This document shows, in pieces, positions 32,363 through 44,289 of a stretch of DNA of 64,000 bases. This stretch comes from Lepidodermella squamata. Lineage: Eukaryota > Gastrotricha. The DNA lies in assembly GCA_047495785.1 (NCBI GenBank), contig JBLDXI010000055.1, positions 1,302,001 through 1,366,000 of the forward strand, in the 5' to 3' direction. The notes beneath the pieces are model-generated. The model saw only the letters and a list, made by a program, of their open reading frames with translations, had not been told where the DNA came from and made no database searches. How positions within the stretch are numbered: position 1 is the first letter of the stretch; every line of letters begins with the position of its first letter. Both the position numbers and the translations under genes were made by a program.

Positions 32363-33212
32363 TTATATAGTCAGTGGTAGGTTCAAGCTGGGAACGTCTT
32401 CCACCTTTACAAAAACGTTGCCAGTTCGAGATCCGATAAAGTTTCGAAAACGGAGTAACGGCGGGCAAGATGATGTGTTATCTATTAAAAGATAACCAAA
32501 AGGCGCGCTCGTAGCAATGTCAAAGCTCTCTATATATTTTAATGATGTGAAGCGGTAATATTCAAATGAAATTTAAATTGTTAACCTTGCAAGAATCTCC
32601 AGTCTTTGGGTAAAATTCGACGAGCCAGGTGTCCGAACTGAGTCATGTCACAAGGTGAGCGAAAAACAATAATGTATCTCGCATTCAAGGTGACATCTCG
32701 GGAAAACTTTCCTCTAAAAATCATGGTTATAATATATTATTCATACAGCAGTAAACAAACCGAGGAAATAAATTATTTTGCGCCATTATTACTGAAATTT
32801 GGCTGTGATGCGAACCGCGGTAAAACAGTTCTGCAACTTGCTTCATATCCTTGGCATCGCAGTAATTATCATCGAATACCAGCAGCTTATGCCCAGGTCC
32901 CAGGTAATCAGCCTCGTGAAAGGTTGTTATGTCATCCCGATATTCGATCGGAATTCCACGCACTGCCCGAACTTGTTGACTGAGTTCGACATGACCTGGT
33001 TGAGCAATACCTCGAAACCAAACTACCCTATCGATAGGTCTATCGAATGAGCCAGGGTACAGCAAAATATCTTTGATTAGTGTTGATTTTCCACCCTGAC
33101 TAGGGCCAGAAATGATTATAGTACAAGGTGCCTGGAAAGCTGTGGTAAACGAAGTCATCGTCATATAATCTTCCGTTATGGATTTATTAATATTATGTAT
33201 GGTAGGTAACAT
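32363..33212 (-). CDS. Polinton genome-packaging ATPase (FtsK/HerA type)
   Basis: Walker A GPSQGGKST and Walker B HKLLVFDDN are both present, with the sensor segment VIMAQNNLFP following. The frame then stops, but a 47-nt GT-AG intron leads into the expected continuation (TLNARYIIVF, then MTQFGHLARRI). A second intron leads to PFGYLLIDN and the end. Thus three exons make a full-length ATPase of the A32-like/FtsK family. It powers packaging of the element's DNA into capsids. A strong TATA box sits about 20 bases before the ATG. An internal ATG at MTMTSF could be the real start. Confidence 0.85.
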
Positions 33213-33222
33213 TTACAAGCAG

Positions 33223-33235
33223 CTCTTTTTATATA
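33223..33235 (-). promoter_or_regulatory. TATA box (TATATAAAAAGAG) before the ATPase gene
   Basis: On the minus strand TATATAAAAAGAG lies between the protease stop (33236-33238) and the ATPase ATG. It resembles TATATAAAGGA before the major capsid gene and TATATAAAGAG before 37126. Confidence 0.65.
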
Positions 33236-33727
33236 CTATGCAAAGTTGTCCTTAACAAAGCGTGCAACAAAAGCGTCATTTTCGGCTCTCGTATTCCAGC
33301 CATGATTAGTGATTAACGAAAGAATATTAGGTAGGGAAACACCGCGAGCTGACTGATGTAGGAATACCAGGCAATACAAACCACAGTAGGCACTGTCAAA
33401 CGGTTGAAGGCCGCGGTGATTGAATGATACGAGCTTCCTGCCACAATTCGCCATGTTACCGATGAAATGGTCCAGACGAACCGACCAAGATCCCGAATCC
33501 TGACCATAAGAGTCCATGAAGGTAATTGATGTTTCCGTTACATGTATGGCTATCCAATGAGTGCCTGCTGTCGAGCTTGGAGAGGCATTCACGATTAGGT
33601 AAAGAGGCTTAGTATGCATATCATAGTTTTCGTAATAATGAAGCATATCGCACGGAATTGTAGCGTAAACACCTTGATTGATAATAGGGTCGGAATGGAG
33701 CAAAGCATTCAGTTCCAGGGTGTTCAT
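33236..33727 (-). CDS. Polinton adenain-like cysteine protease (PRO)
   Basis: 163 residues. Catalytic landmarks of the adenovirus-type/Ulp1 C48-C5 fold are in order: GTHWIAIHV (His), TFMDSYG (Asp), then RGLQPFDSAYCGLYCLVFL with the oxyanion Gln and the nucleophile Cys. The length is usual for Polinton proteases. It is thought to process capsid precursors. Single exon. It is located between the ATPase and major capsid genes, the common Polinton morphogenesis order. Confidence 0.9.
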   Translation of the reverse strand: MNTLELNALLHSDPIINQGVYATIPCDMLHYYENYDMHTKPLYLIVNASPSSTAGTHWIAIHVTETSITFMDSYGQDSGSWSVRLDHFIGNMANCGRKLVSFNHRGLQPFDSAYCGLYCLVFLHQSARGVSLPNILSLITNHGWNTRAENDAFVARFVKDNFA

Positions 33728-33733
33728 GTTTTC

Positions 33734-35082
33734 TTAGAAGAAATTATGTAGGACTGTTCTGTTGGCCTGAATTTCTAGCGTCTTGTTTTTATAATACATT
33801 ACGGCAATCAAAGTCGTTGGAGAAGTCAGTTTCTTGCTGAAGAGAAGGTTGATCGCCATCTGTCCTGTCTGCGTCAAACGTCCATTAGGATCCGAATCCT
33901 GACTCAAGTCGAATGCCATGACAAAGCCACCACCTTTGACGAAATCATCCCGACTTATGTTGACACACTTTGAATTCGAAGTCGGAAATATGGTATCTTG
34001 CATGAGTTGGTAAACTCGGGCACAATCGTTAGCTTCGAAATCCATTGCAAGAGGTGTGCCACCAACAGCCTTTCCATCGATGGTAATTGTTATATTCTGA
34101 AGACCGAAATGTTGAAACCTGAAAGGGTTGGTGGCAGCTGAACCCTGAATACCTTCATCCTCGACCATGGCTTGCAATGGTAAAACAAGTTATATTAGAA
34201 TGGTCTGAAAAAAATGGGTTTTTTCTTTTTACCTAATACAATCTTTTCGGGAATCACTCCTAATACAACGTTGTTGAGGAAAATGGCCGTCATATTGGTA
34301 GGCAAATTGAATGGTTTAGTCACCGTATGAGTGAAACTGTAACGAGCCGGTGCTTCCAATAGCGCCTTTTCAAGTGCAATGGTGACCTCGGGAACAACCT
34401 CAACTCGTTTTACTAGCAAGACCGCCTCCAGAAGTTTGAACTCGTAATTTGCCAGATTATCAGACATAAGGAAAAACTCTGGCTTGTGTAGAGTCAGCTT
34501 AATTCGCACGCTTGTTTGTGGGATCAAATATCGTTCCTGATTGAAGAAATCGGTCGAAATTTTCCCCAGCAAAGAGATGACGGGTTTTTGTTCGAAATTC
34601 TTCACCAGCGCACGACGAGATTTGAACCCTGCATTTTCCTTCAGATTGTTGAACAACCCGGGGGTATCAGGGTACCAACCAACGTTGGTGAGCTTTGTTG
34701 ACTGGATATCTTGTGTTGCCGATAAGAAGTTTTCCATATATGCCTGGTAGCTATGGAGCGAAGAATTCTGCGTGATTAAGCATTCGTTGAGATAAATGTG
34801 ACAGTCCTCGAATAAGGAGTTCAACAGGTTATTTACGCCCGCGCAGCAAAATGTCTCTGTTGTGATGTCATCATTCGTCGGTGTTAGCGTAGCCTTGATT
34901 GATAAATAGGTGTGACTGAGGTCCGTGAAGGCTTCAGAAGCAGGGATAACAAATGTTATCTGCTGGGCTCCACTTATCGATGTTGTTGGAAAGCATTCAG
35001 TTACGTGCGTTCCTGTGATTTCATTTGTGAATGCAGGTGAGGCAAAAACAGCTAATTCGGCTCTAATAGCATGGTCAGACAT
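33734..35082 (-). CDS. Polinton major capsid protein (double jelly roll)
   Basis: Two exons joined across an intron at about 34165-34228. I chose the start at 35082 (MSDHAIRAEL); an upstream ATG at 35103 exists. The N-terminal exon has TEITFV-like strand segments, LYLNECLITQ-type loops and SFTHTVTKPFNLPTNMTAIF. The second exon has ATNPFRFQHFGLQNITITID, the strand that aligns to the NPFxFxHxxLxxIxLxxDG signature of Polinton and adintovirus hexon-like capsids. Total length is about 430 residues. It should form the virion shell. A TATA box lies about 55-65 bases upstream. Confidence 0.85.
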
Positions 35083-35136
35083 GATTGTAAAAACGTAAAG
35101 CACTTGGGCGATTACAATTTATTCAATTTCTGAAGA

Positions 35137-35147
35137 TCCTTTATATA
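35137..35147 (-). promoter_or_regulatory. TATA box (TATATAAAGGA) before the major capsid gene
   Basis: Minus-strand TATATAAAGGA, 55-65 bases before the chosen capsid ATG and in the gap after the pX-like stop. Confidence 0.65.
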
Positions 35148-35158
35148 CACACACTTAA

Positions 35159-35682
35159 TTAGAACAAAATGCGATCCGATTTTGGCTGCTTGAACAAAAC
35201 TGCACGCTTTTTTGGTTTCCCTTTGCGTTTGCGCTTTCCAGATCCATACTGAGAAGCTAAATGATTAACAGCTTCTTTGCCAACAGACTTGAGACCTTCC
35301 AATCCTCGGTTTTTTAAAACCTCAGCTACATTGAGATCTGCGCCACTCTGTTGACGCGTGGAGATATCTGAAGCTATGTTGGATGCCGCTGTAGCAGCAG
35401 TGTTTAAGAGCCTGGGTAGAAATGGAATCAGGCTATTTCGTACCCAACCTCGGAGCCAAGTACCTAATATTTTTTTTTGAAAAGAAAAAAAAACAACACA
35501 CGAGAAATTCCTAAGAATGTTGATGAAAACTAATCGCCGTTCTTACCCAAGCCATTACCGACTTGTGGCATCAAAACAATAGAGGGTCCAGTGAATGGTT
35601 GGATTGAAGAAGAAATCCCACGACCAGTCTGTTGTTGCTGAAACCAGTGCAGGTATGAATCGGAGCTAATAGGTTGTCGCAT
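35159..35682 (-). CDS. Polinton basic pX-like protein, two exons
   Basis: This gene is too fragmented to be seen as one open frame. Exon 1 (35547-35682) starts MRQPISSDSYLHWFQQ. An 83-nt intron (35464-35546) is followed by exon 2 with WLRGWVRNSLIPFLPRLL, then NVAEVLKNRGLEGLKSVGKE and GSGKRKRKGKPKKR. Helical leader, GLKSVGKEA segment and basic Gly/Lys/Arg tail follow the layout of the conserved small Polinton protein compared with adenovirus pX or minor core proteins. The tail is likely to bind DNA in the particle. The start lies 2 bases after the minor capsid stop, again a compact junction. About 147 residues. Confidence 0.75.
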
Positions 35683-35684
35683 TT

Positions 35685-36870
35685 TTAATGGCGAATGGGA
35701 CGTATGTGGATTGTCAGCATACTTTTCCCTTGTTTAAATACTAATTTCTCTCCTAAAATCATCAATTCGTAAAAATCACAGCTGACGATGAAGAAGAAAA
35801 TCACAGATACCTGAATCGAGGCACATCATGAAGCTCAGGGTGTCCAAAAATTGCGACTTGATTGGGTGATAGTACGGTGTTGAGCCAGCAAAACTGATCA
35901 GGTTGTACTTTTGCTTGTTGGATGCGCCAGAAGACGCGGGAAAAACTCGCAGCAAAGGGACACTTTTATCACCGCAAATAACCGGCTCAATGAGGTCCGT
36001 GTAGCAATAAATCAGCGGAGTGTGGAAATGAATTTGCGGAATGAATTCAGAGTAGAGCGGCTGATCTTTGCGCGTGGATCGATAAGCAACCTCAGCGGCC
36101 AATGAGACCTCATCTGCCAAACTCCTCTGATAAAGATTCAGGGTTAATTTACCATCTTCGTCGGTCTGATATGTAGGTTTTTTCCCATTTGCCATTACCA
36201 ACTTTTTGCCATCTTTTCCGGCCAGTATAAATCGCAATAAATGACTGAAGAGGCTCAAATATTCCCGTTCATGTCTCTGCTGCCAATCTTCATCCCCACT
36301 AGACTCTTCATCTGGAGGGACGTTAATTAAAACGACAGCCTTTCCAAAACCAAGAATCTGCCCCGCAAATTCGGGAAGGTACAACCCGAAGCCGGGTTTT
36401 AGGTCAAAGCGAATGCGATCTTTGCCTTCCTCATAGGCCATGTTGATTTCAGCCCATTCAGGCATAGCAGAGAGCAAGTCATTGATGTAATCTGTCATTG
36501 TCTCGTAGATGCGACCACCCACATGGCACTCGGCAAACTCCAAAGGGTTGTTGTAAGGTGATTCCTCAAGAGTGCCACGGTCCAACCAAGAGGTTTTGAA
36601 AACGAAAAAAGTGGACTTTTTCAGCGAAACAACCTGCGATGGAGTGCAAACCTTGAGGAGGGCAGCTTCATGAGAGCCAACGCTCCCTAAATCTATTATC
36701 GGAAGGCGTAACAAGATGCAACACGATACGAGTTTATTCAACTTACCAATAATATGTGGAAGCTTGACTTTGAACTCTGCAGCAGTATTTTGAGGATACA
36801 AATCTGATGACGCATGAGATGGTAGAACTAGAATCAAGTCCTTGCCGTAGTAGCTATTGACTGACAGCAT
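35685..36870 (-). CDS. Polinton minor capsid (penton-like) protein
   Basis: I chose the start at 36870 (MLSVNSYYGKDLILVLPSHASS), where the family signature LPSxASxxxxPxNTxxxFxVKLP begins; an upstream ATG at 36915 is possible. The long exon ends in SGASNKQKYNLISF and then MMCLDSG. A 58-nt intron leads to a final strand (LVFKQGKSMLTIHIRPIRH) that matches the usual end of the single-jelly-roll penton protein. About 390 residues, somewhat longer than many homologues because of an acidic loop (PPDEESSGDEDW). It is expected at the fivefold vertices. Confidence 0.8.
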
Positions 36871-37126
36871 TATTAGGTAGAGTAGGTACGGTTGGATATA
36901 GTAGATGGTGGACAACCAAGGTCAAAAGCAGTAAAACCAGAGTAAGAGCCAGGGCGAGTACTTGCTTTGATCGCGATGCTAATGATGAAGAGGATCTAGG
37001 TACGCTTGATAAACTCGGTGGTTGAAAAGCAGTTGCGGTTCTCGTTGCAAGGAGAAAAGGTCGAAGTTGCTGAGATCGACGATCAGTTGACGCAAGTTCG
37101 GGATTTGAAATGGATGACATTACCAT
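36854..37126 (-). CDS. Polinton small single-pass membrane protein
   Basis: 90 residues. A Ser/Arg-rich first half is followed by one strongly hydrophobic segment (VLALALTLVLLLLTLVVHHLL) and a short tail. The end overlaps the minor capsid start by about 17 bases. A TATA box, TATATAAAGAG, stands about 25 bases before the ATG, which supports expression. Short membrane proteins are common accessory genes in Polintons; no function is assigned. Confidence 0.55.
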   Translation of the reverse strand: MVMSSISNPELASTDRRSQQLRPFLLATRTATAFQPPSLSSVPRSSSSLASRSKQVLALALTLVLLLLTLVVHHLLYPTVPTLPNNAVSQ

Positions 37127-37141
37127 AAGGTGCGTGCGAAA

Positions 37142-38309
37142 TCACTTCTCTTTATATAACTTCTGGAGCTCATGCGTGTAGAAAACACGCTTCAGTTGCC
37201 CGGATTTATCGTTGGGGTCAGATGATACGCGGTAAGCCACCGTCGAGTGATCATTTTGAGGAAGAATTTCAGTCACATGGTAGATTCTGTCGCTAAAAGT
37301 CGGGTGTTTAATTCGGTTTTTGAAAATTTTCCGCTGTTGCAAGATCCGAACGCGATCTCCCAAATTGAATTTCACTCGTATTTGGCGAATCGTCTTGAAA
37401 GCGTTTCGATGAGCGACTAAATTGTCTGGGTGATCCTCATAAACAGTCATGAAACCGGGTTGCGAAAGCGCCACATTCAATTCAGGGTTAAGGTTCCATA
37501 ACTCATCAGGGCTAAAGCCGGTTGTTGAATTTGGGCAGCTATTGATTGCATCCAAAATGTCGTCAAGTTTATCGATGAAATTTTTAGTGTTATTAGCCAT
37601 CATATATCGAACCAATCGCATTCGAAGGTTCTTGATAAATGTCTCGATTGCACCCACCTTCTTGGGAGAATTAGTGAGGTAAAACCTGGCGCCGAGATCA
37701 GAAAAGTACTTTTGAACTTTCTTATCGCGAAACTCGGATCCTAATTAGATCAGAGATTTTAAATGGAGATTAAGACACTGCGGCAGACAGATGTTTTCTC
37801 TTACCTTTGTCAGTAATTACCTGATTAGGGATCAAGTCGATTTCGGACATGATACCTTTAATCGCACCAAGCACTATAGCAGCTGTTTTATTTTTCAACA
37901 CCCTCAACCAAGTTTTGCGGGTAAAAAGGTCCTTTATGCATAGGACATACTTCTTTCTCGCGTTGAAAAATTGATATTCCTTCGTAATTTCCATTAGGTC
38001 CCCAGCAAAGGTGGAACCCTTAGCATGTACCGCAACTCGCCTATAAAGCTTACGATTGCGCGTAGAAGCTTGCCGGAAAAGGCTATAAGCCGGTTGAGCC
38101 GATAGCCATTCTCGAACTGTTTTATAGGTAATGACCCGATTATTTGGATACCTGGCCTTTGCAGCTTCGTACAGAATTTTAATAGATCGAAATGAACTGG
38201 GCAAGTTAGCAGTATAATATAATGGATGTAAAAGCTCATCAAGAGTTACATAGTCCTCGTCAGAAAGCATGGCGATATTATTATTATTATTGTACATCGC
38301 CATGCTCAC
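37142..38309 (-). CDS. Polinton retroviral-type integrase (INT)
   Basis: Two exons joined across an intron near 37741-37805. The catalytic core has the first Asp in GDLMEITKE, the second Asp in VITDKG just before the intron, and Glu in PKKVGAIETFIKNL, completing the D-D-E triad. The C-terminal part includes FNLGDRVRIL, an SH3/chromo-like strand seen in Polinton integrases. About 365 residues. It catalyses insertion and generates the 6-bp duplication found at the ends. A run of Asn codons near the start reflects an (ATT)n repeat at 38277-38293. No core residue is missing. Confidence 0.88.
37148..37158 (-). promoter_or_regulatory. TATA box (TATATAAAGAG) before the small membrane gene
   Basis: Minus-strand TATATAAAGAG overlaps the last codons of the integrase gene and precedes the next ATG by 22 bases. 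It shares the TATATAAA core and a following purine-rich GA with the boxes at 33223 and 35137. Confidence 0.6.
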
Positions 38310-38320
38310 AATTCAGTCCG

Positions 38321-41300
38321 TTAGCCCTTAATATAACCAAAGGGTACAGTTTCGAATGTTTCATAATCTGAAATGAAGCGTTTCATAAACTTGAATCGGA
38401 GTGTTTTTATCACATCTTGAATTGCAACCTTTGCATAGGGATGGCACTGAAATCGGCGCCAAACCTGCTGTTCCAACTTCAAACAAGCCTCGTCTGCGTT
38501 CTTGTCAGCATTGATAGAGTGAAGAAGTCGCATGAAACTGTCGTAGTTGACTTGCCTCTCGAGGGCAGGTTTCAGCTGGAAGCCTTTCATTCGAATTGTA
38601 GTTTGCTAGTACAATAATTAGATTAAGAATTGTTCGTTTAGTCAGAAGTTCAGGAGAGCTTACTCCGTTAGATTGTTGTATCAGATACGTCTTCGGTGCC
38701 AAACCAATAAATCTGATAAAGGTACATTTAACCTTGGATTTTGAATTCGTTATATTCATTCCTTACTTTGTGATGTAATCTCCCGATCCGATCTCATCTT
38801 TCCAGTTACCTATAATAGTTTAAGAATATTCATTCCGATTTTTTTTCATTTTTATTCTGAACGGTTCAATATATTTACCCAGACAGTCGCCTGTGTGCAG
38901 TGGCACGGCTGATCCCGGCTTTTCCACGTAAATGCAAGAGTCTAAAACATGAATGAAAGATCGACTCATGGTTGAATTTAGGGCACTTTGTTTCGGAATT
39001 CTCACCAGTATCAGTATACAACAAGGTTGCCTGGAGCCGATGGAGCTGTTTGAAGAGGTAAATTCTAGCAGCAGAAGTAACCATGGCTGCTAGAACAATG
39101 TTAGACACAGGTAACGAGGGTTGGAACTCTTCCAATTCAGTTGAATGAGTGATGCGTAACCGTTCTTTGGTTAGCATCCCATCACCATCATCTTCGAAGT
39201 CTTCACTCGGAGGCAATACGGCAATGTCATGAATTTTCATGCCAGGTCTTCGAAGTAGTCTCAACAACTCTGATGGTGTGTCGACACATGAAACTTGAAT
39301 TCCATCGGGTCTAAGACCCAGTTTTCCATAAGCTAAAATAAAAAGAGAGAGAGATGGAAGGTTATCAGAATTATTAGCCAACTAAACAATTCCAACCAGT
39401 GTTTAACAGCAATTTCCCAAGGGATCTCAGTGCTGAATTGGGGTTCTTCAGCTTGTCTTTATCCATCTTAAACCCGTACAGTTTTGAGCAAGTCTCAATG
39501 TAGTCATCAATGTCAGGCCCATCATAGCCGCTGGATTCGAGCTTGATCTTTAGAGTGAACAGGTAGTTCAAACAAAAGGTTAAATAAGCTACTGATTACT
39601 CACTTTTAGCCCAGCGTAAATGAACGAACGAAATATCATGTTGGATTTCTTCGGGTAGTGGTATGTCTCTATGAAGAGATGCCCACGATATATCATAGGG
39701 AAGATACAATTAAATTAGGAAAATTTAGTACCATAGAAGCGGACGATTTCGCATTGACCATAATCGAGCGCGAGCCTCAATTCTGAAGTTGTCACGTAAG
39801 CATGAAAGCATCGTTCTTCGTCATTGTGTACACATGCGACTTGAGCTCCCAGTTCCATACATGAACGGCAAGATCCGAATTTCAGGCAGCCTCTGGACGT
39901 TCTATACCCTAGAATTGGCAGGTAGACATCACGCTTGATTCGTACGAGGCAACTAGTAAGTCCAAAGCTTGGATCTTCTTTCGAAAAGAAGTGTGCTCGC
40001 AGATCAATGTCATTGTTTCGCATTGCCAAAACCTTCGGGCATGGCTTGCCGTAAGGAAAAAATACTTCCTCGTATCCGTCTTGCACCGATCCAAGCTTCG
40101 AGCTCAGCACAGCCGGGTACAGACTATTCACATCCAAATACCTTATCTTCTCCCCTGGTAATGTCTCGTAATGTAGCCTGAAAACCTGTGAACAGTCATT
40201 ATGACTGTTACTTGGTGGTCTTGCATAAAAGTTATTATTATTATTATACCTCGGTGCGTCCACCTGTGTAAAATTGCCGTGGCATAGCTCTGTCAACAAT
40301 AGTGAGTGTTCGCTCGATTTCGCCTGCTAAAACAGTGTCTTCAGCCATGATTCGCTTGGCTTCGCATCCCCATGTGACAGTTAGCTGATAGCCGGCGTCA
40401 ATTACCGCCTGATCTTTCGCCAGTGTCTCACGATACAACTCACCAAAGGTGACATTCCGGACCGGGTGTAGCTTATTCGTGCAGTCAGGATAGCATCGCA
40501 AACAACCGTGCCAATGATCACCATGATATTGAAATACTTCGCGAATGTGACCATTTTCATCCAGAACAACCCCGTCTGGTTTGAATCGATAGAATTTTGA
40601 AGTTTCTGGCAACTTGATGGTGACCTCGCCATTCGAATTTCCAGCATGCAGAATCCGCTTGTTACTTTTTTGTGATAAAAATTCGAACCAAATCACCGAT
40701 TCGCGGGAATAATTCGGTCTGAGAGGTTTACAGAATTCCCATCATGTTCATCAAAAGTAAAAATAATAAAAATGTACCCCGCGGAATAACCTGTATTTGG
40801 TACCAGGTGTATAGGCAGATTTTTATCCAGATAAAGAGTTCTCCAAATCAAATTTGATAGTGAAGCAAGAGTTCGCGACTCTTCAAAAGCAGAAATTTTT
40901 AAGGTGGAGGTTCATTCAAAAGGGACTTTTTATTAGGTTTACCTGCGATAGGGTCGATACCGTCGTCACAAGACCCCGGTATGGTTGTTATTTCACGGAT
41001 CAGCTCACGGAATTTGACTACACATTGCTGTAGCAATACGACATCGCTATGACAGTACGCAACAGTTTCCGATTTCAGGCTGAAATTAGATGAAGAATTC
41101 CGTGCGATATGTAGTTTCAATTCATCGATTTTCGCAGATGACATTTTTGACGTGTCATAGTCATTCAGTGTTGGGGCGTTGATTACGTCTTTCAACCAGT
41201 TTTCGGGCGTCAACAGGTTGTAGGGAAAAAATTGCTTCCCAGTAATGTCTTCATTTTGTAGGTCAAATGCTTTGAAAAGCGCTGCCAAACTCGTCATTGT

Positions 41301-43411
41301 TAGCAAGTAAAAGTCGCGAAATACAATGCTGCCTTCAACTTTGATCTCCATGACACTATTGTTGTGGTGGATAGTTTCAAATTGGTATTCATGTCTCTGC
41401 AGCCAAGCCATGATGAACATGTGATCGAAGCTTGTTATAGTAATAGTAGGGAAATAAATCTCAAAACTAAAGTGTTTTTCGAAATTAAAATTACCGAGCT
41501 CCATTGTGAGACAACAGGAAGAGACCTCTGAACTGCTCCTGAAGAATGTACCGCATTAGCTTGTTAACGCAAGAATTGTCACTTCCGTCAGAGACAAATG
41601 AGTGAGTGCGTGGATCATCATTAGTACAATTTGCGGGACATTTGTCAGAGCTCGGTAGGAATTTGCAAGATTCGCAAAAGAAATTGAGACAAACAACTAC
41701 AGGTATCAGGGTGCCATCGTTGCCTCGAATTGTCTCGAAATCAAACAACGCAAGCAACCTCGGCTTTACTTTCCCAATCCTACCAGGTTGAATAACGCAC
41801 TCGTGCGGTGCAGACTCGTCGCGTGGAGGCAAATCACCTTTACAGACACGGCAGTTTCGAATTTCACCTAAAAGATTAAATTTCACTGAGCATGCTTCGA
41901 ATTGCGCAACCACGTACATTTGTGCTTTTTTCGAGCTTTCGCCGGCAACGTTCTTCCACATTTGCTGCACATGAAGAAAGAATCGCAGATTGATTTTCCA
42001 GTAGTTGGGTTCACCTTGACATGAGCTTCATAGCACTGCTTTCCATGGTAATATAGTCCGCAAGAGCCACGACATATTATGTCCCGCTCTCGACTGCTTT
42101 TACAATCTGCCCCAACGGTTTGGCACCTATTGCACTTTCGACTGCATTTATGCGCTACGGAATTTTTCTTATGGAGCATGAAGCAGTATGGGCACATGAT
42201 TTTTCCGCCTGATATGTTAGAAATACCAGTTAGGCCGACGTAGTGTCCGACACTTTCGAACGACCCTACGCCTCCTTCGACATGTGAAGCAATAGTTTGA
42301 CTACTGATAAAACCAATGTAAATTTTTCGCTCGTCAGCTATTTCAACAGTTGCCGGAGGATGAATTGCGACAACCTGTTTCGTTTTGAAGTTGTAAATAA
42401 TCCCTGAGAAAATTAAATTCTTGAATTAGGGTCGAAATAGTATTCAGGTACCAGAATTTACCACGATACGGTAGCCCTATTGTTTCAACAGCTTTTTTAA
42501 AATCCGCGATGCCATAGCGATCTTTATTTCCATCAATACCAGCAGTCTCCATCAGCTGCTTAGCCAATTGCCCTTCGTATTCGAATGCTACTGCTCGCTC
42601 TTGGATTGCCAATGGTGTTAATGCATCGCGATCTTTCGAATAATAGGGACGCAATAGTTCGAAATTTCCGTGACGTTCATGACCAGCCCTCGGCTCATTA
42701 AAATCACGGTAAGCTAGAGCGTGAACAATGGCTCTGAATAGGCACAAGCGATCGTCATTGTCTATGAACAGAACCGATCTGTGAGACAGTATAAAATCGA
42801 CCAATGTCTGCTCTAAACGTCGCTTTTTCTTCGGCTGACCAGCCCCTAGGGCTAGTTCGTCTTCTTCCAATGCACTAGTCTTGATTCTGAAGACAGAAAA
42901 CGTCCAACCTTTTTAATATTAAAAATAGTAATAATTATTTTATTTGAATTTTCTGATTTTTTTAAATTAATTAATTACCCCCTTCCATTGTTGCGCACAG
43001 CCTAGATTGTAAAACCGAGTTGGCCTGGTTTAGAATCAGAGCTCCGGATAATTCCTTTACTTCAATATAAGAGGTTAAGAATGGGGTGTGCAGGGCTTCG
43101 TGGTGGCATTCAACTCGAACGTGATCTCTTCAAATTAATAATATTATTATTAACAGATTGCAATAAATTTTCATGGAAATAAATGGAAATTACCGATCTG
43201 GAAAAGTTGCCTTAATTTGCTGAGCTACAGACTCAAAACTGAGCTGAATCTTGGTCAGAAGTGCGACGATTTGATGGCCACCTTCATCGTCATCGTCTTC
43301 GGTTTCCCATCCCAATCCAGATTGTAAGGCATCCAAGTCCGTGATGGAATACTTATGGACCTCAATTCCGAATAGGTAAGAATAACAGTGATAGCCGAGG
43401 TCAGTCAACAT
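38321..43411 (-). CDS. Polinton protein-primed DNA polymerase B, about ten exons
   Basis: The coding parts run in series on the minus strand with short GT-AG introns. The N-terminal portion includes SVLFIDNDDRLCLFRAIVHA, the start typical of Polinton polymerases. A Cys/His-rich zinc region follows (CPYCFMLHKK, CRGSCGLYYH, CSKCGR). Exonuclease motifs are ALFDFET (Exo I), SFDHMFIMAW (Exo II) and YCHSDVVLL (Exo III). Palm motifs are LDVNSLYPAVL (motif A) and LLYTDTD/SC (motif C, split by an intron). NSALRSLGKLLLNT and then YGKLGLR supply motif B. The C terminus ends FETVPFGYIKG. All main catalytic residues are present. Protein priming at the terminal repeats replicates the element. The exact 5' exon before 43411 is uncertain. 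Confidence 0.85.
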
Positions 43412-43846
43412 AACTAGAATTATATCGATGAAATTGGGTAAATTATTCTTTATGAGAGGCCTGCATTTTTAAATACTCACTCGGTGCTGCTGCTGCTGTT
43501 TTGGCGCGGAAATTGTTACTATTTAAGTGTGTAGGAAAACTACCGGTTAAGAAGTAGTGTACGACTACTACTGCAAAAGAAACTATACTAGTAATGCTAT
43601 ACATCTCTGCGCTCATTGGTTGGTTAGCACCCCTCGCACACCAATCATATCCACGAGCCGTGAGTCCAATTTTATTATTCAATGAACACGCGCACTGAAA
43701 AAAAATCTGCATTCCATTCTCAAAATGAACTCAAAGATGGGAGTATAAAAGTCATGATTTATTTTATTTAAAAAAATGGAACTTCAAGTGTTCGACCAGG
43801 TTAAAGCGCGAAATTCTACATGATTCTTATTATTACAATTTTTCGA

Positions 43847-43893
<47 letters not shown>

Positions 43894-44289
43894 GCAAGCG
43901 CTATGTTTAAAAATTTTTCAAAGAAAGAGAGAGAGAGACATCTATTTACATGCCAGCATGCATATAGTAATAATAATAATAATAACAATCGCTATATACA
44001 AAAAATTCGAAGTCGAATTCATTATTACAGTGTGGGTGTGTGTGTGTCCTCGATAGATAGAGATAGAGATAGAGTGAGATAGAGATAATGTAATAAATAT
44101 ATTGCATATTTTGTATGCTATATTTACAAAAAACTTCGAACCGAGTGAAGTGACAGCTTTCAGGTGGAGCTATTAGTGTAAGTAAATTAAGCATATATTT
44201 TGTTACCGTGATATGAATATTCACCAAGGCGTGGGGCGACGTATCTCCTCTTTTTCCACATTGACTGCTTCTGACTGCTTCTGCTGCGA
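43412..44289. repeat. Polinton spacer with microsatellites
   Basis: It contains (AAT)n at 43847-43893, an AATA/GAT-rich run near 43966-43985, and GATAGA/GTGTGT repeats near 44030-44090. A TATAAAAG on the plus strand at about 43744 has no clear gene after it. A possible 5' exon of the polymerase (43443-43712, minus) cannot be confirmed. Confidence 0.6.
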
